Source: Diabrotica undecimpunctata (lineage: Eukaryota; Arthropoda; Insecta; Coleoptera; Chrysomelidae). Taken from it: a DNA stretch of 64,000 nt. This document shows, piece by piece, positions 10,117 through 22,000 of the stretch (the stretch's first letter is position 1; each line of letters begins with the position of its first letter). The notes below the pieces were generated by a model. That model was not told where the DNA came from. It searched no databases and was given only the letters and a program-made list of their open reading frames with translations. The stretch is from positions 55,908,739 to 55,972,738 of the forward strand of contig NC_092807.1 in the NCBI RefSeq assembly GCF_040954645.1. Reading direction: 5' to 3'. The translations under genes and the position numbers were made by a program.

Positions 10117-11922
10117 ATGGCTTCTTCAAGTAAGCATTTAACTTTGTCTGAGATGAAAGACATTCTAAACAGTGAAGAGTTTTGGAAAGATTTAGAAGAT
10201 GCCGATGAAACGACAGATACTCTCCAAGAAGTAGAAAATAAGGAGCAAGCTGCACACAAATTATTTAACTATTCAGGTGAAAGTGACAGCGATGAAATAG
10301 ACAATGAAATTTACAGTGAACACGACTCTGATAGTGAATTTGAGGTTGAACTATTGCATGAAAACACCTTAGACAGAGATGATGCCACGAATAACGCCTC
10401 AAGTAACAAAACAGCTACTTTGAACATTTCAAAATTAGCTTGGTATGGAACAGATTCTACAAAATGGGCAAAACAATCGCCAAAAAGGTCCAAAGTAAAA
10501 TCTCATAACATTATATGAGTTTTACCAGGACTGAAAGGTTCTACCCGTCAGAATCCACCACTGTGTCCTAAAGAAGCTTGGAAATTATTAATAACTGATG
10601 ACATGTTGGAAATTATTGTTGAACATACCAACACAAGAATTGACTTAGTATCCTCAAATTACGCTACATTCAAACGACGTAAGAACTCTCTCTCAAAATT
10701 TGCCCCAACTTTTATTGAAAGAACAGATAAAATTGAGATGCTTTTATTGGACTTTTATTTATGCAAGGTATATTTAAGTCTAACCATGAAGATTTAAAAT
10801 CATTATGGGCAACAGATGGTACAGGGAGAGATTTGTTTAGATGTTCGATGTCACTTGCACGATTCTTATTTTTGCTAAGCTGTTTAAGATTCGACAATCA
10901 TCTTACATAGTCTGAAAGAGTGAAAACTAATAAATTGGCAGCTATATCCAACCTATTTGAAACTTTTGTAAAAAACTTCCAACAGAACTATGTTCCAGAT
11001 CCTCACGTAACAGTAGATGAAATGCTGGTACCATTCAGGGGAACGTGTGCATTTAGAATGTACATACCTAATAAACCTGCGAAATATGGTATAAAAGTGC
11101 AGATCTTAGCCGATTCCCAAACACACTAACTACATGTATAACGCGGAGGTGTATACAGAAAAAATTCTCCAACAGAAACAAAAATCGCTATTTTCACATC
11201 CAACTGAGGTTGTTCTTCGAATGATAAAATGTATTGAAAATTCCAACCGTAATGTCACTGGAGATAACTGGTACACAATTACAGGTACACTGTAATGTAG
11301 GTACAGTGAAGAAAAATAAAAGAATGATTCCTCCAGAATTTATGGCCGACAGAAAGAAACCTGCTAGTTCTTCAGAGTTCGGATTTACATCAGACAATAC
11401 TCTGGTATCATATGTCCCAAAAAAGGGAAAATCTGTTGTTTTAAAATCATCAATGCATCACGACAGTACTGTTGATCAGAGCACTGGGAAACCCGAAATA
11501 ATTATGTTTTATAACCAAACCAAAGCAGGTGTAGATGCTTTGGACGAAAAATGTGCAACATATTCCACTTCTCGAAGGACCCGTCGATGGCCTATGGCAA
11601 TAATATGTCAGTTTTCCCGAGGAAAAGAAATATCCCGTTACAATTTTTTAAAAGAACTAGTCATTGCACTGTACACGCCACATATGAAGAAAAGACTTTA
11701 CAACGTAAATGTACCCTGGAAACTTCGATGTCTCGCAGCGAATATCCTTGGAGTAGATATAGATGACACACCTGCACCATTGCCAATACAGAATATATCT
11801 AAAAGGAAGAGATGCGCAATTTGTCCCGGAAAAAAGACCGGAAAACAAATACATACTGTTTTGTGTGCAAATTACCTATATGTTTACAATGTGCTCTAAA
11901 AATATGCCCAAATTGTAAATAG
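10117..11922 (+). pseudogene. piggyBac transposase, frameshifted
   Basis: The start at 10117 gives an acidic N-terminus (GESDSDE, SEHDSDSE) usual for piggyBac. The frame breaks near 10518 and several more times. Pieces of the DDD transposase follow: VTVDEMLVPFRG with the first Asp (about 11017), FRMYIPNKPAKYGIK, TGDNWYT with the second Asp (about 11263), PPEFMADRK, and KAGVDALDEKCATYS with the third Asp (about 11535), then RRWPMAI. All three catalytic Asp codons survive. A frameshift near 11850 displaces the Cys-rich C-terminal domain, whose pairs CAIC, CFVC, CLQC and CPNC lie in two frames; the stop is at about 11920. Confidence 0.85.
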
Positions 11923-12069
11923 GAATTTATTTTACATTAAATTAGTTTACCGTTATATAAAAAGTGTTTATGACTTAAAATAAATGTATTAGCTAATGTT
12001 TTTTCTTTATTTCAGAATTTTAAAACTGGGTCACAGTGACCCGTCAATAGCAGCTGCGAGATAACTTTT

Positions 12070-12088
12070 TGTCGGTAGCAGTTACGGG
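12070..12088 (-). repeat. piggyBac right TIR
   Basis: TGTCGGTAGCAGTTACGGG, the perfect inverted partner of 9707-9725, followed by TTAA. Confidence 0.93.
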
Positions 12089-12092
12089 TTAA

Positions 12093-12600
12093 GTATTTCA
12101 AGAAAATAATTATAACAACAAATTGTAAAACTTCATTTGTACTTCAATACTTTTTTGCTTTTTAATATTTAAAAAAAAAACAGTTTTTACCTAGAGGCGG
12201 ATGTTTTTTTATTATACTTTAAGAACAATGTAGTTTGCTACGAAGCACTTATTGCAAGGATACTTTTCAAATACAACTCAAAAGTTGTAAGGATGACTTT
12301 TTGTAAACTTGTATTATTTTGAATTTAAAACTTTCAAGAAAAATTACATTTTTTATTGCAATAGAGTAGACGTTTTTACAAATAGCAGATGTACATTTAA
12401 TATAAAACACCAAAATTTAGTCAGGCTAAAATAGGATTTCAGAATTATCAGTCACTGTCAAATAAACATCAAATCAAAAGGAGTATATTTTAAAGCTCTT
12501 CTAAACAAATATTAATTTTAAAGGTTTTTTTTTACTTTTACGGTATCACTTGTAGGGTAAAGACATATTAAACTAGTGGTTTGTAAAAAAGTGTATATTT
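12093..12600. other. No gene seen
   Basis: About 500 bases between piggyBac and LINE copy A. The final part may hold the 5' untranslated region of copy A; no motif shows this. Confidence 0.5.
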
Positions 12601-12633
12601 CGTGTGTAGGAAGTGAAATCTCTAAACTGTCGA

Positions 12634-14123
12634 CATGGAAGAAATTCCACCGAAGCCTCCAGATAGGGAAATTTTATATAAAATTAGGAGACGATGGTAT
12701 GATGGAATTTGAAGAAAAAAAATAGCAATATTAAGATAAATGATAAGGTAACAAACGAAAAAAGCCAAACAGCTAGCACTACCGAGGTAGGTTACCAATT
12801 TGATTTTAATATCAATGCAACTTTGACCCAATTTAATAGAATAGATAAATCAGGTAATCCAAATTTAAATACAATTATAAATTTAAGGTTGAATAATAAA
12901 TATAAATTAGGGGATAATGCGCAATATATAGCACATATAGAAAATAAAAACGATAATCTCGGCAAATTACACAGGATAGGCACGGCCCGATTAATTTTTC
13001 GGTCAGTACCTGAAATTAAAAATAATATCACACAAATTACGGTAGTTGGTAGGAATAAAATTAAGGTAGAACTTAGTAATTTTGCTAGTTATAAAAAATT
13101 AATTTAATCTGAAAATGTAAAAAGCAAACAGTACGAGGCATATATTCCAACGTTTTTTAATCAAAGGACAGGTGTTATAATATTTGTAGATAAAGAGATA
13201 GAAGAAGATGATTTGTTATCATTGATTTAACCTAGGTTTGGAATAAGGTTAAAAGTATTACATGTAAAAATAATAATGCAGAAAGTGGTACAAAAAATGG
13301 ATCTACTATCTACGTAAAAACAGGAACTTTAACAGTAACTTTTAAAGGTCAGTCTATACCTACAAACGTAGTAATAGAAAAAAATATATACGAGGTTGAA
13401 AATAACACACCCAGAATCATACAATGTTTAAAGTGTTTGAGATTTGGGCATATACGTGCTCAATGTAGGGGAAAAGATAGGTGTGAAAGATGCGGTGAAC
13501 ATAATAAATCAAATTGTTCCAATCAGAACAATTTACTTTGTGTATTGTGCAAAGGAAAATATAGCCCTACTGACAAGGAAGCAAATTGTAAGGAAAGAGA
13601 AAAACAGGAGTATATTAAAAATATTATGAATACTGACAATATAACATATTATTATGAAGCTAATAGTAAATATAGAAAATATTATTTAACAGTAAGCAAA
13701 GAACAAGAAACTACTTCCAATAAATATACAATTTATAAACGAAAACGATCAAGTAGTAATAATTCTAGTAACGAAGACAAATAATGGAAGCGCACAGAAA
13801 AATCTTGCAAACACCAAAAGTACAATGTCAGCCTTGTTATAATTTTAACAACCATATTTATCATAATAAAACACTGATACAAAACGATAATCAAAGTAAT
13901 ATACAAGAAACTGTAGTAAATTTTATTTAAAAAACTTTAAATCATTGAAATTAGATGAATCACAATTTAGATGAAAAAACGTTGGAATTACTGAAAAACA
14001 ATATTTCACATTTATTATTAAACCGTGATGGCTAACATATTATTTCTTCAATGGAATGCGCGGTCAAATAAAAGAAATAAGGGTTATTTAGAAAAATTTT
14101 TGTATGACAATAAAATAGATATA
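12634..14123 (+). pseudogene. LINE copy A: ORF1 and start of endonuclease
   Basis: ORF1 begins at 12634 (MEEIPPKPPD, cf. the copy B start), shifts frame near 12709, then reads YIAHIENKNDNLGKLHRIG, parallel to YIEHKNKNIGRL in copy B. After more breaks, zinc knuckles follow at 13425-13600: CLKCLRFGHIRAQC, CERCGEHNKSNC and a CVLCKGKYSPTD-NC variant. The endonuclease starts near 14030 with LFLQWNARS and stops at the copy B insertion. Divergence from copy B is large, so they are related families rather than recent sisters. Confidence 0.8.
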
Positions 14124-14264
14124 CATACCCGAGTCGATAGCCGTAGAGAACGGTTTGTTTTGATATTGCTGTCGGTGCGAGTTTGATAGTGATCTATTGT
14201 GTTATTTTGTGAATTTTTTTAGTGCAAATTAGGCCCATAATTTGGTATTCCAAAAAATCTAAGT

Positions 14265-15617
14265 ATGGAAGAAGATGCTATTGGAGGTCATAGACCGCCC
14301 GATGAATTACATTCCGTAAACACGTCTGAAAAAACTAATATTGATGATAACAGGTCTGTAAATACTTTAATTGATTTTGAAAACCGGTATAAACCCAGCG
14401 ATAAGGCCCCATTCTTTGTATATATTGAACACAAAAATAAAAATATCGGTAGGTTATTTCCAATGAAGGTAGGACATTTTTTATTAAATGATTCGTCCAT
14501 TAAAAATGATGTACTTGATATAAAAACAGTTGGCATTAATAGGGTAAAAGTCATTTTTAAAACTTATTCTATAGCAAATAAAATAATTAATCATGATTTA
14601 ATAAATAAAAATGATCTTATAGCTTATATTCCAAAATTTTATACACATAGAAAGGGCATAGTCCGTATGGTTGATACTTTCTTTTCGGAGAATTATTTAA
14701 AGGATGCGATAATATCCGAGAGACAAGTGGTAAATGTTCAAAGGATGCAACGAAAAGTAACGAACAACGATGGCACAACTCAATTAGTACCAAGACAAAT
14801 GATAATTGTAGAATTTTTGGGAAACGAGGTTCCACAAAACATAATAATTAATTTATGCAACTTTTCAGTAGATCCATACATACACCCGGTAGTGCAATGC
14901 TATAAATGTCTCAGATATGGTCACTCCTCAAAACAATGTAAATCTAAGGACAGTAGATGTAAAAAATGTACAGACACCACTCATACTGTAGAAACTTGTA
15001 ATGAAAATAATCATTGCATATATTGTAAAACCAACGATCACACCTCGTTGTCTAGAAAATGTCCAATATACGAAAAACAGAAGAAAATCAAAGCAATAAT
15101 GGCATCAGAAAATATAACATTCAGAGAAGCAGAACAATTACATAACGATCCAAGTTACGCAAAAATAATAACTAATAATAGATTTTCTATTCTAAATAAC
15201 ACTTCCAATTTTCCCAGTTTACCTACCTCGTCTAACAATGTCCCTAATTTCACATTAAATAAACCGGTAAGGAAAACTATTCATTCTTCTACAAATAATA
15301 AACGTAAAGCAACTTCTCCACCAATTTTACCCCATACCTCTGCGTCAACTTCTATCAAAAGACCTACCCCTAAATCTAATCCTATAATACCCAATCCCTA
15401 CGGGGACGAATTTATTGACTATAAAGAGAAACTTATATTACTTGTCACTTCTCATATTAATCAACTTATGTATACCAATAATCAATCTCAACCTATATGC
15501 AATTTAGAAAATGAATTAAGAAAACTTATTTCTAATAATTTAGAAGAAACAGGTAATAACAGAGAAACGGATAATTTAGCGACGAGTGACAATGAAAGCA
15601 TTCACTCGTATTATTAA
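14265..15617 (+). CDS. LINE copy B ORF1, gag-like nucleic-acid-binding protein
   Basis: An intact 450-residue frame. LINE ORF1 proteins package element RNA. The N-terminal half has the conserved FFVYIEHKNKNIGRL patch and an MIIVEFLG strand before three zinc knuckles at about residues 211-265: CYKCLRYGHSSKQC, CKKCTDTTHTVETC and a CIYCKTNDHTSLSRKC form. The C-terminal third is Ser/Pro/Asn-rich with basic patches. The start MEEDAIGG was chosen because it parallels the copy A start and follows an in-frame stop. The last 32 bases overlap ORF2 in the +1 frame, so ORF2 translation probably depends on reinitiation or shifting. Confidence 0.88.
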   Translation: MEEDAIGGHRPPDELHSVNTSEKTNIDDNRSVNTLIDFENRYKPSDKAPFFVYIEHKNKNIGRLFPMKVGHFLLNDSSIKNDVLDIKTVGINRVKVIFKTYSIANKIINHDLINKNDLIAYIPKFYTHRKGIVRMVDTFFSENYLKDAIISERQVVNVQRMQRKVTNNDGTTQLVPRQMIIVEFLGNEVPQNIIINLCNFSVDPYIHPVVQCYKCLRYGHSSKQCKSKDSRCKKCTDTTHTVETCNENNHCIYCKTNDHTSLSRKCPIYEKQKKIKAIMASENITFREAEQLHNDPSYAKIITNNRFSILNNTSNFPSLPTSSNNVPNFTLNKPVRKTIHSSTNNKRKATSPPILPHTSASTSIKRPTPKSNPIIPNPYGDEFIDYKEKLILLVTSHINQLMYTNNQSQPICNLENELRKLISNNLEETGNNRETDNLATSDNESIHSYY

Positions 15618-18600
15618 TTTCCAAATGCACAGTCATCTTACTCAATCTTCCTTAAATATTTTACAATGGAATTGTAGATCGTTAGTAAGTAATAGGGATA
15701 GTCTCATAAATTATATTAATAATTCTCATGTAGATATTATAATTTTATCCGAAACTTGGTTGAAAAACCAAATAGACTTTAAATTAAAAGAGTATAATTT
15801 TGTTTCAAAATGTCGTGAAAGTGGCTATGGCGGTGTAGGCATTTTCATACTAAAGGGCATTGATTATCAAATAATTAACATTAACTATAATTTTAATACC
15901 GGAATAGAAGTGTGTGCAGTCTTACTTAACAAAATTAATATATCTTTTGTGTCTATATATAAACCATCTGACATCAGAGTAGAAAAGACTGATTGGATAC
16001 ATTTATTTGAACAATTCGATTATAATAAAACAGTTTTTTGTGGTGATTTTAATGCCCACCATTACATGTGGGGTCCGATCCCGGATGACCGTAATGGTAG
16101 AATATTAGTCGAAAGCATGGATTTTTTCGAATTAGTTTCTCTAAACGACGGATCACCTACTAGAATCGCCGTGAGTGGCAATCATTCTGCCGTTGATTTG
16201 ACTATCACCTCAGCCTCATTAACAAATCGTATAAACTGGTCAGTATATCCCGACACATTGGGATCCGATCATTTTCCTATTAAAATAGAGCTTAAAATTA
16301 ATCCTACTTCTTTCCTAATTAATCCATCAACAAAATGGAACGATTGCCGCGCTGACTGGAAGCTATTTTAGACAGATTTAGACAAACAATTATCCACATT
16401 TTTATCATCTAATAATCTTTCTAACGATGAAAAGACAGCCCTACTCTTTCAGACTATCTCTCTAGCTGCTTCCAAATCTATGCCCATAAAAAAACCTTTT
16501 ACTCCCTCAATTCCAAGGCCTTATTGGTGGGATGAGGAATGTACATTCATAATAAAAAAACGATCAGAAGCATTGAAAGCATATCGAACCCAAAGTAACT
16601 ATAATAATTACATAAACTATAAAAATATAGCAGCCCAAACCAGACGATTATTTAAAACAAAGAAAAAAAGTAGTTGGATAATTTTTTTAAATAGTCTAAA
16701 CAAAAGCACACCTCTCTCAAAAATATGGTCAACCGTCAGATCAATTTCCAATAACTATCAGTACAACAAAAAACCTCAACTTTCTGAAAATCTCATTAAA
16801 CAGATGTTAGACCAACTTGCACCTTCATCTGCCTCTGGTAATGTTGGTAGGATTAAAGAATTTTTTCGTTTTAATACTAGTGTAGATTCCATGTCAAAAC
16901 CTTTTACTCCTTCAGAACTTGATTTCACACTAAAAAAAAGCAGAAATACAGCCCCCGGTTTGGACGGTTTTACTTATAAGATATTGGACAAATTGCCGTC
17001 AAATGCCAAAGATGTTCTCTTACAAATCTTTAATAGTTGGTGGTTGAAACAAGAATATTGCGATACTTTAAAAAATATTATCATATGCCCTTTACTCAAA
17101 TTTAACTTAAACCCAGAACTTCCATCATCTTATAGACCCATTTCTCTATTATCATGTGTGACAAAATCCTTTGAAAGGCTTATAAAATTTAGATTAGAAC
17201 ATTTTATTGAAAGTAGTTCAGTTTTTCCCTACTCACAGTATGGATTTCGTAGAGGTCGAGGTACCATTGATGCTCTCATACATTTAGTTACGGATATTCA
17301 ACTCTGTTTTTCAAAAAACGAATTTATGCTATGTTTGTTTCTAGATTTAAAGGGTGCATATGACGTGGTTGATTTGGATATATTATATTCAAAAATGGTG
17401 GGGTGTGGTATTGATAAAAGATTATCTGTAAGTATAATAAATTTGTATGTGAATAGAAAAATATACTTACGGGACCATAGAAATGTATTACACGGTCCAA
17501 GAATATTATATAACGGTCTTCCACAAGGCTCAATTCTAAGTCCTTTATTATTTAATGTTTATACTGCAGATCTGCATGGTTTGATGGATGAAAAATGCAA
17601 AATAATTCAATATGCAGACGATATATGTTTATATACCAGCCATAAATCCTATGAAGATTGTATGTTGAATCTAAAACTTAGCTTTAGTAACTTAGATAAG
17701 TGGGTGAAACAAATGGGTTTTAGTATATCACAAGAAAAATCTTCGATTGTATGTTTCACTAGACGTAGACAAAAAGTCACAGGCAAATGCCAGATAGGTG
17801 ATTATAATTTCCCCTTAGCAGAAGAGTATAAGTATCTAGGCATGATCCTAGATAAAAAACTCTTGTGGTCCAGCCATATAAAGTACGTAAAACAAAAGTG
17901 CGAGCGTGGAATTAACCTTCTGCGTTTCGTTTCTAAAAAAAGATGGGGTGCAGATCAAAATATCTCTTTAATGTTTTATAGATCCTACATACGATCCATT
18001 CTGGATTACGGCTGTGTTCTTTACGGTTCAACATGCAAAACAAATCTATTAACTCTTGACAGAATACAATTTAAATCAATAAAAATTTGTCTAGGAGCTA
18101 TGATGTCTTCACCAAACCAAGCAGTTCTAGCAGAAGCCCAGGAACCACCTTTACACATACGTAGGCAAATGTTAGCCAACAAACGTCTAATAACATACAG
18201 ATCGTTTAATACAACTATGGTTCACAAAATAGGTTTACTTTTGACAGAAAATTTAACAAATTCTTATTGGAGAATAAAAAATTCTCCTCCTCTTGCAGAA
18301 TCTTTTATGGATACGAATTCATTTCAATCTTATATATTACAGCTCCCAAAATTTCCTTTTTACATACAAGACTTTGAAGTTCTGATAGACAAACCAACCA
18401 TTATAATGCCCTCTTATTCAGACTTGCCAATTTTAACTAACATGATATTCAAATCCATACTAAGCAAATTAGGGGAAGATTTAACAATAATTTATACAGA
18501 TGGTTCAAAAACTGTTGAAAGTACTGGTTTCGCTTTTTTTGTTTCAAACAGCAATTATGTTGAGAAATATCGAATTCCTGAATGTTGTTCTATTTTTACA

Positions 18601-19349
18601 GCCGAGGCTGCTGCTATACAGAAAGCACTAACTTGGTGTGTCACTAATTATTGTGAGAACATCGTAATAGTATCAGATTCTCAGGCAGTATTACAAGCTA
18701 TTCGTAGCCATCCATTGGATAGTTTTCAAAACTCCATTATACTTGATATCAAAAAATTATTACATGATCTAAAATTCACAAAAAAACAGTTACTTTACTC
18801 TGGGTTAAAGGACATAATGGAGTAATTGGAAACGAATTAGTGGATGGTATGGCAAAAAATACATCTGAGATATCAGAAATTACAAATTTTTACTACTTTA
18901 AAGATCTTTTTTCTATTATCAGGAGTATTGGCAGGGAAAGATGGATGTCAAAATATAAAGAGGTTCAGAAGACTTCAAGAAACCATTACTTTTCTATTCA
19001 TCCATGCTTACCAAAAAATATTCCCCATTTTAATTTTAACTATAATAAAGTACATTCTTCGTTAATAACCCGGTTAAAACTTAACCATGGCCTCTTTCCA
19101 GAGCATCTGCATAGGATTGGAATCTATGAAACCCCTTTCTGTCCTTGTGATGGTAAATCTGTCGGAGATTTGAACCACTTATTTTTCGATTGTCCTAATC
19201 ATAGGGAACAGACTCGAAGCCTATATCTAGATTTAATTGATCTCAATATTAGCCTACCAGTTAACATCAGCAATCTGTTATCTTATTCTGACAAATCTAT
19301 ATATAATATTCTAATCAAGTTTATAAACGATTCTAAAATAAAAATTTAA
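15586..19349 (+). pseudogene. LINE copy B ORF2: endonuclease, RT, RNase H
   Basis: Order of domains: AP-type endonuclease (15650-16330) with LQWNCRSL, LSETWLK, GDFNAHHYMWG and GSDHFPI; RT (about 16940-17880) with SYRPISLLS, YGFRRGRGT, LFLDLKGAYD, GLPQGSILSPLLFN and the catalytic YADD at 17611; RNase H (18490-18845) with YTDGS, TAEAAAI, VSDSQAV and NELVDGMA, so all four acidic positions are present; and a C-terminal zinc-like patch, CPCDGKSVGDLNHLFFDC. Two lesions: an in-frame TAG at 16369-16371 between endonuclease and RT, and a one-base shift in an A7 run near 18786 inside RNase H. Otherwise open to the stop at 19349. Confidence 0.88.
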
Positions 19350-19399
19350 ACATCCTTATAACAATTTTCTGTGGCAAAAAGATTTTTTGTCTAATGCCA

Positions 19400-19400
<1 letters not shown>

Positions 19401-19431
<31 letters not shown>
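19401..19431. repeat. (CT)n(CA)n tail of LINE copy B
   Basis: A CTCTCTCTCT run passing directly into a CA run of about 20 bases. It sits exactly at the 3' junction, next to the right copy of the target duplication. Confidence 0.9.
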
Positions 19432-19432
<1 letters not shown>

Positions 19433-19443
19433 AAATAGATATA

Positions 19444-21046
19444 GGACTAATATCAGAAACATGGTTAAAGAGAAGTAACTTTATTGACTTTATAAGATCT
19501 TTATACAATCTTATATCTTTAGGAATGATAGGAATGATGGATATGGTGAAGTGGCCATACTTTTGAAAAATATAATTAATCATTATAATAGTCCCACTCT
19601 TCATTCAATCCATGACGTAATGCGTAATAGCATATCAATTAAAATTAAAACCGGTAAAAATATTAACATTTATTATGTTTATATAAAATCAAATCTCAAA
19701 ATTACGGTAAATAAATGGAAAAAGTTTTTTAATAGTCTGGAGAATCCTTTATAACTGGTGGTGATTTTATTAGCCACAATTATGTTTGGGGTTGTAGTAC
19801 TGTAGACACTATAGGAAAAAATCTGTTAGAAGCTGTTGAGGACTGTAATCTTGTACTTTTAAATAACGGCAAAGAAACTTTGCTGCGTAGACCTAGTAGT
19901 AATAATAAATCTGCAACAGAGCTTACAATATGCTTAGCAAATATTAGTCATTGTTTTGATTGGAATGTTGTGGACAATATTTTAGAATCAAATTATTTTG
20001 CTATTGTTATAAAGTCAAATATTATTGTTAATAAAACTGATACCACTGACAATTTTATGAAAATCGATAATAATTTAAGTTACCAACAATTTTTAAATAA
20101 ATTAAACGAATATTGTAAAATATGTATACCGGAGAAAAGATCAGGGACTATCCCCCAATTTAGAAAAACTTGGTGGAATGACAATTGTAAAAAATTTTTT
20201 CAAGAACATCAACTTGCTTTACGCAAGTTTAAGTAACAGTCCAATATACAAAATTATATACATTATAATAAATGTGTAGCAGAAACCAAAAAAGTTGTAT
20301 TAAAGAGTACCTAATCGTAAGCATGAAGAAATTTTTGTGAAGCTTGCTATGAATAAAAAATACACGTATAAAAAATATGTGGAATTAAGTTACACATACG
20401 TTTACGTTTACAAAACATCTTTAAACCACAAATAAATCCAGTGACCAAAGGAGAATGGGTTGAGAAGTGTATGAGAAAATTATGTCCAGATAATATATTT
20501 TGAAAAATTAATGGAATGAAAAGGAAAAACTGTCATGATCCACTTTGCGTGCAATTCAGTTTATATGGATTAGAAATAAGTCTTAAGAACAAGAAAAACA
20601 CTTCTACAGGAATAGATAATATACATTATAATTGGCAAATTTATTTCAAAAAGGAATAGAAACACTATTAAAATTTTTTAATTAAAAACGGCAATCAAAA
20701 GATGTTACAGATAGTTGTAAAGAGTACCGGGTGATTCCCATACTTAAAACAAATTTAAATTATGATTCGGCAGAATCTTAGCGGGGTATTTCATTTAGCT
20801 ACTGCATAACAAAAACACTGGAAGGAATGATAAAACAGGCTCGAAAGATGGTTAGAAAAAAATAATAAAATATTAAAAACACAATTTGGATTCCGAAAAA
20901 ATCATTCTACTGTGGAAGCAGTGAGCCACTTGGTAACAGATATAAATTTAGCGTTTACGTCAAATTCTTCAGTAACAGCTCTTTTATTAGATGTTCAATC
21001 AGCGTACGATAACGTTAATTTAAGTACACTTTATAACAAAATGACA
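19444..21046 (+). pseudogene. LINE copy A: endonuclease continued and RT fingers
   Basis: This resumes copy A after copy B: GLISETWLKRSN, then AILLKNIIN, a GGDFISHNYVWG box corresponding to the DFNxHHxxWG motif, and SATELTI. The region linking endonuclease and RT follows to about 20236 (TWWNDNCKKFF). RT is read in pieces: STGIDNI, YRVIPILK, QFGFRKNHSTVEA, VTALLLDVQSAYDNVN. It stops at the third LINE insertion. Many stops and frameshifts. Confidence 0.75.
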
Positions 21047-21985
21047 AGAAAACATTCAAGAAATACTGCATCGGTTGGAACAGAATGCAAATGATAAATG
21101 CTGAGATGTGTATATTTGCAGACAACATAGTATTAGTTGCGGAAACTGCAGAAAAACTAGAATACAACTTAGAGAAATGGAACCTAGAAGCAAGCAAATA
21201 CAACTTAAACGTAAACAAAGAGAAGACTCAAATAATGAAAATACCAAGGAAACAAGGGACGGAAGATCAAATAGAAGTAATGATAGACCAACAAAAAATA
21301 ATACAGACAAATTCATACAAATACTTAGGAACAGTAATCAACAACAAAGGAGACATCGAGGATGATCTTAACAACAGAATGGAAAACACAGGAAAACTAC
21401 TCCAAGCACTAAATAGAGGATTCCTTAATAACAAAGAAATATCAACAAAGACCAAGATGACAATATACAAAACAATATATAGACCTAAAGTGACATATGG
21501 AGCAGAAAATTTGATATTAAACAAAAGACATCAGAGCAGAATTCAGGCAGCAGAGATGAAATACCTCAGAAGAACGATAGGAGTAAAAAGAACTGATAGA
21601 ATCAGAAATGAAGAAATAAGAGAAATACTCAAAATCAAACCGATACTCGAGTCAATCAAAGAGAAAAAATTGGTATGGTTCGGACATCTAACCCGGATAG
21701 ACAATAATAGACAAGTTAAAAGAGTGTGGGACGCCAAACCAATAGGGAAGAACAGAAGAGGAAGACCCAATAAAGAATGGAACAGTGACATCTCGCAGAT
21801 ACTGCAGAGTAAGGGTAAGACTTGGCAGGAAGCAACACAGATGGCATCCAATAAGAAGGAATGATAAAAGTTCGTTAAGAGCTAGGACACCTCAGAAGAC
21901 TGTCAAATATTGTAATGTAATGAATTATATTTTAAACGGCCCAACACCGAAAGGTACAAATGGGTCTACTGATTAAGTAAGTAAG
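21047..21985 (+). mobile_element. 5'-truncated LINE nested in copy A RT
   Basis: 939 bp flanked by a perfect 15-bp duplication, TATAACAAAATGACA (21032-21046 and 21986-22000). The element ends in a TAAGTAAGTAAG tail. The interrupted RT resumes in frame (YNKMTQIGLPDCF) after one copy of the duplication. No other copy of this family was noticed in the window. Confidence 0.9.
21085..21864 (+). pseudogene. LINE RT C-terminal half with FADN active site
   Basis: A 259-residue open frame covering the end of RT and the C-terminus: MCIFADNIVLVAET, YNLNVNKEKTQIMK, YKYLGTVINNKGD, TIYKTIYRPKVTYGAE, AEMKYLRRTIGV, LVWFGHLTRID and GRRGRPNKEW. The catalytic F/YxDD box reads FADN: the second Asp is replaced by Asn, so the fragment would be inactive even if complete. 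No RNase H domain. The open frame suggests a moderately young insertion. Confidence 0.8.
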
Positions 21986-22000
21986 TATAACAAAATGACA

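Larger units (their letters stand above)
9707..12088 (+). mobile_element. piggyBac element, 2382 bp, structurally complete
   Basis: Both ends carry a perfect 19-bp inverted repeat (9707-9725 and 12070-12088) flanked by TTAA at 9703-9706 and 12089-12092, the piggyBac target duplication. Just inside each end lies a GGGTCA-GTGACCC palindrome followed by TCAATAG (9726-9748 and 12028-12050); a third partial copy is at 9895-9912. The interior carries a frameshifted transposase gene and a (TA)n tract. Ends look mobilisable in trans; the transposase itself is broken. Confidence 0.93.
14124..19431 (+). mobile_element. LINE copy B, near full-length, nested in copy A
   Basis: A 5.3-kb I/Loa/Outcast-like LINE (gag-like ORF1; ORF2 with endonuclease, RT and RNase H). 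It is flanked by AAAATAGATATA at 14112-14123 and 19432-19443, a 12-bp target duplication, and splits copy A inside the endonuclease between DNKIDI and GLISETWLK. It has about 140 bp of 5' leader, ORF1, an overlapping ORF2, a short 3' region and a CT/CA tail. Only two ORF2 lesions were seen. The clade assignment is inferred from domain order; the (CT)n(CA)n tail is unusual for I elements. Confidence 0.9.

Noticed and set aside
19401..19431. Considered as an independent microsatellite
   Set aside because: It lies exactly between the 3' end of LINE copy B and the right target duplication, so it is the element's tail.
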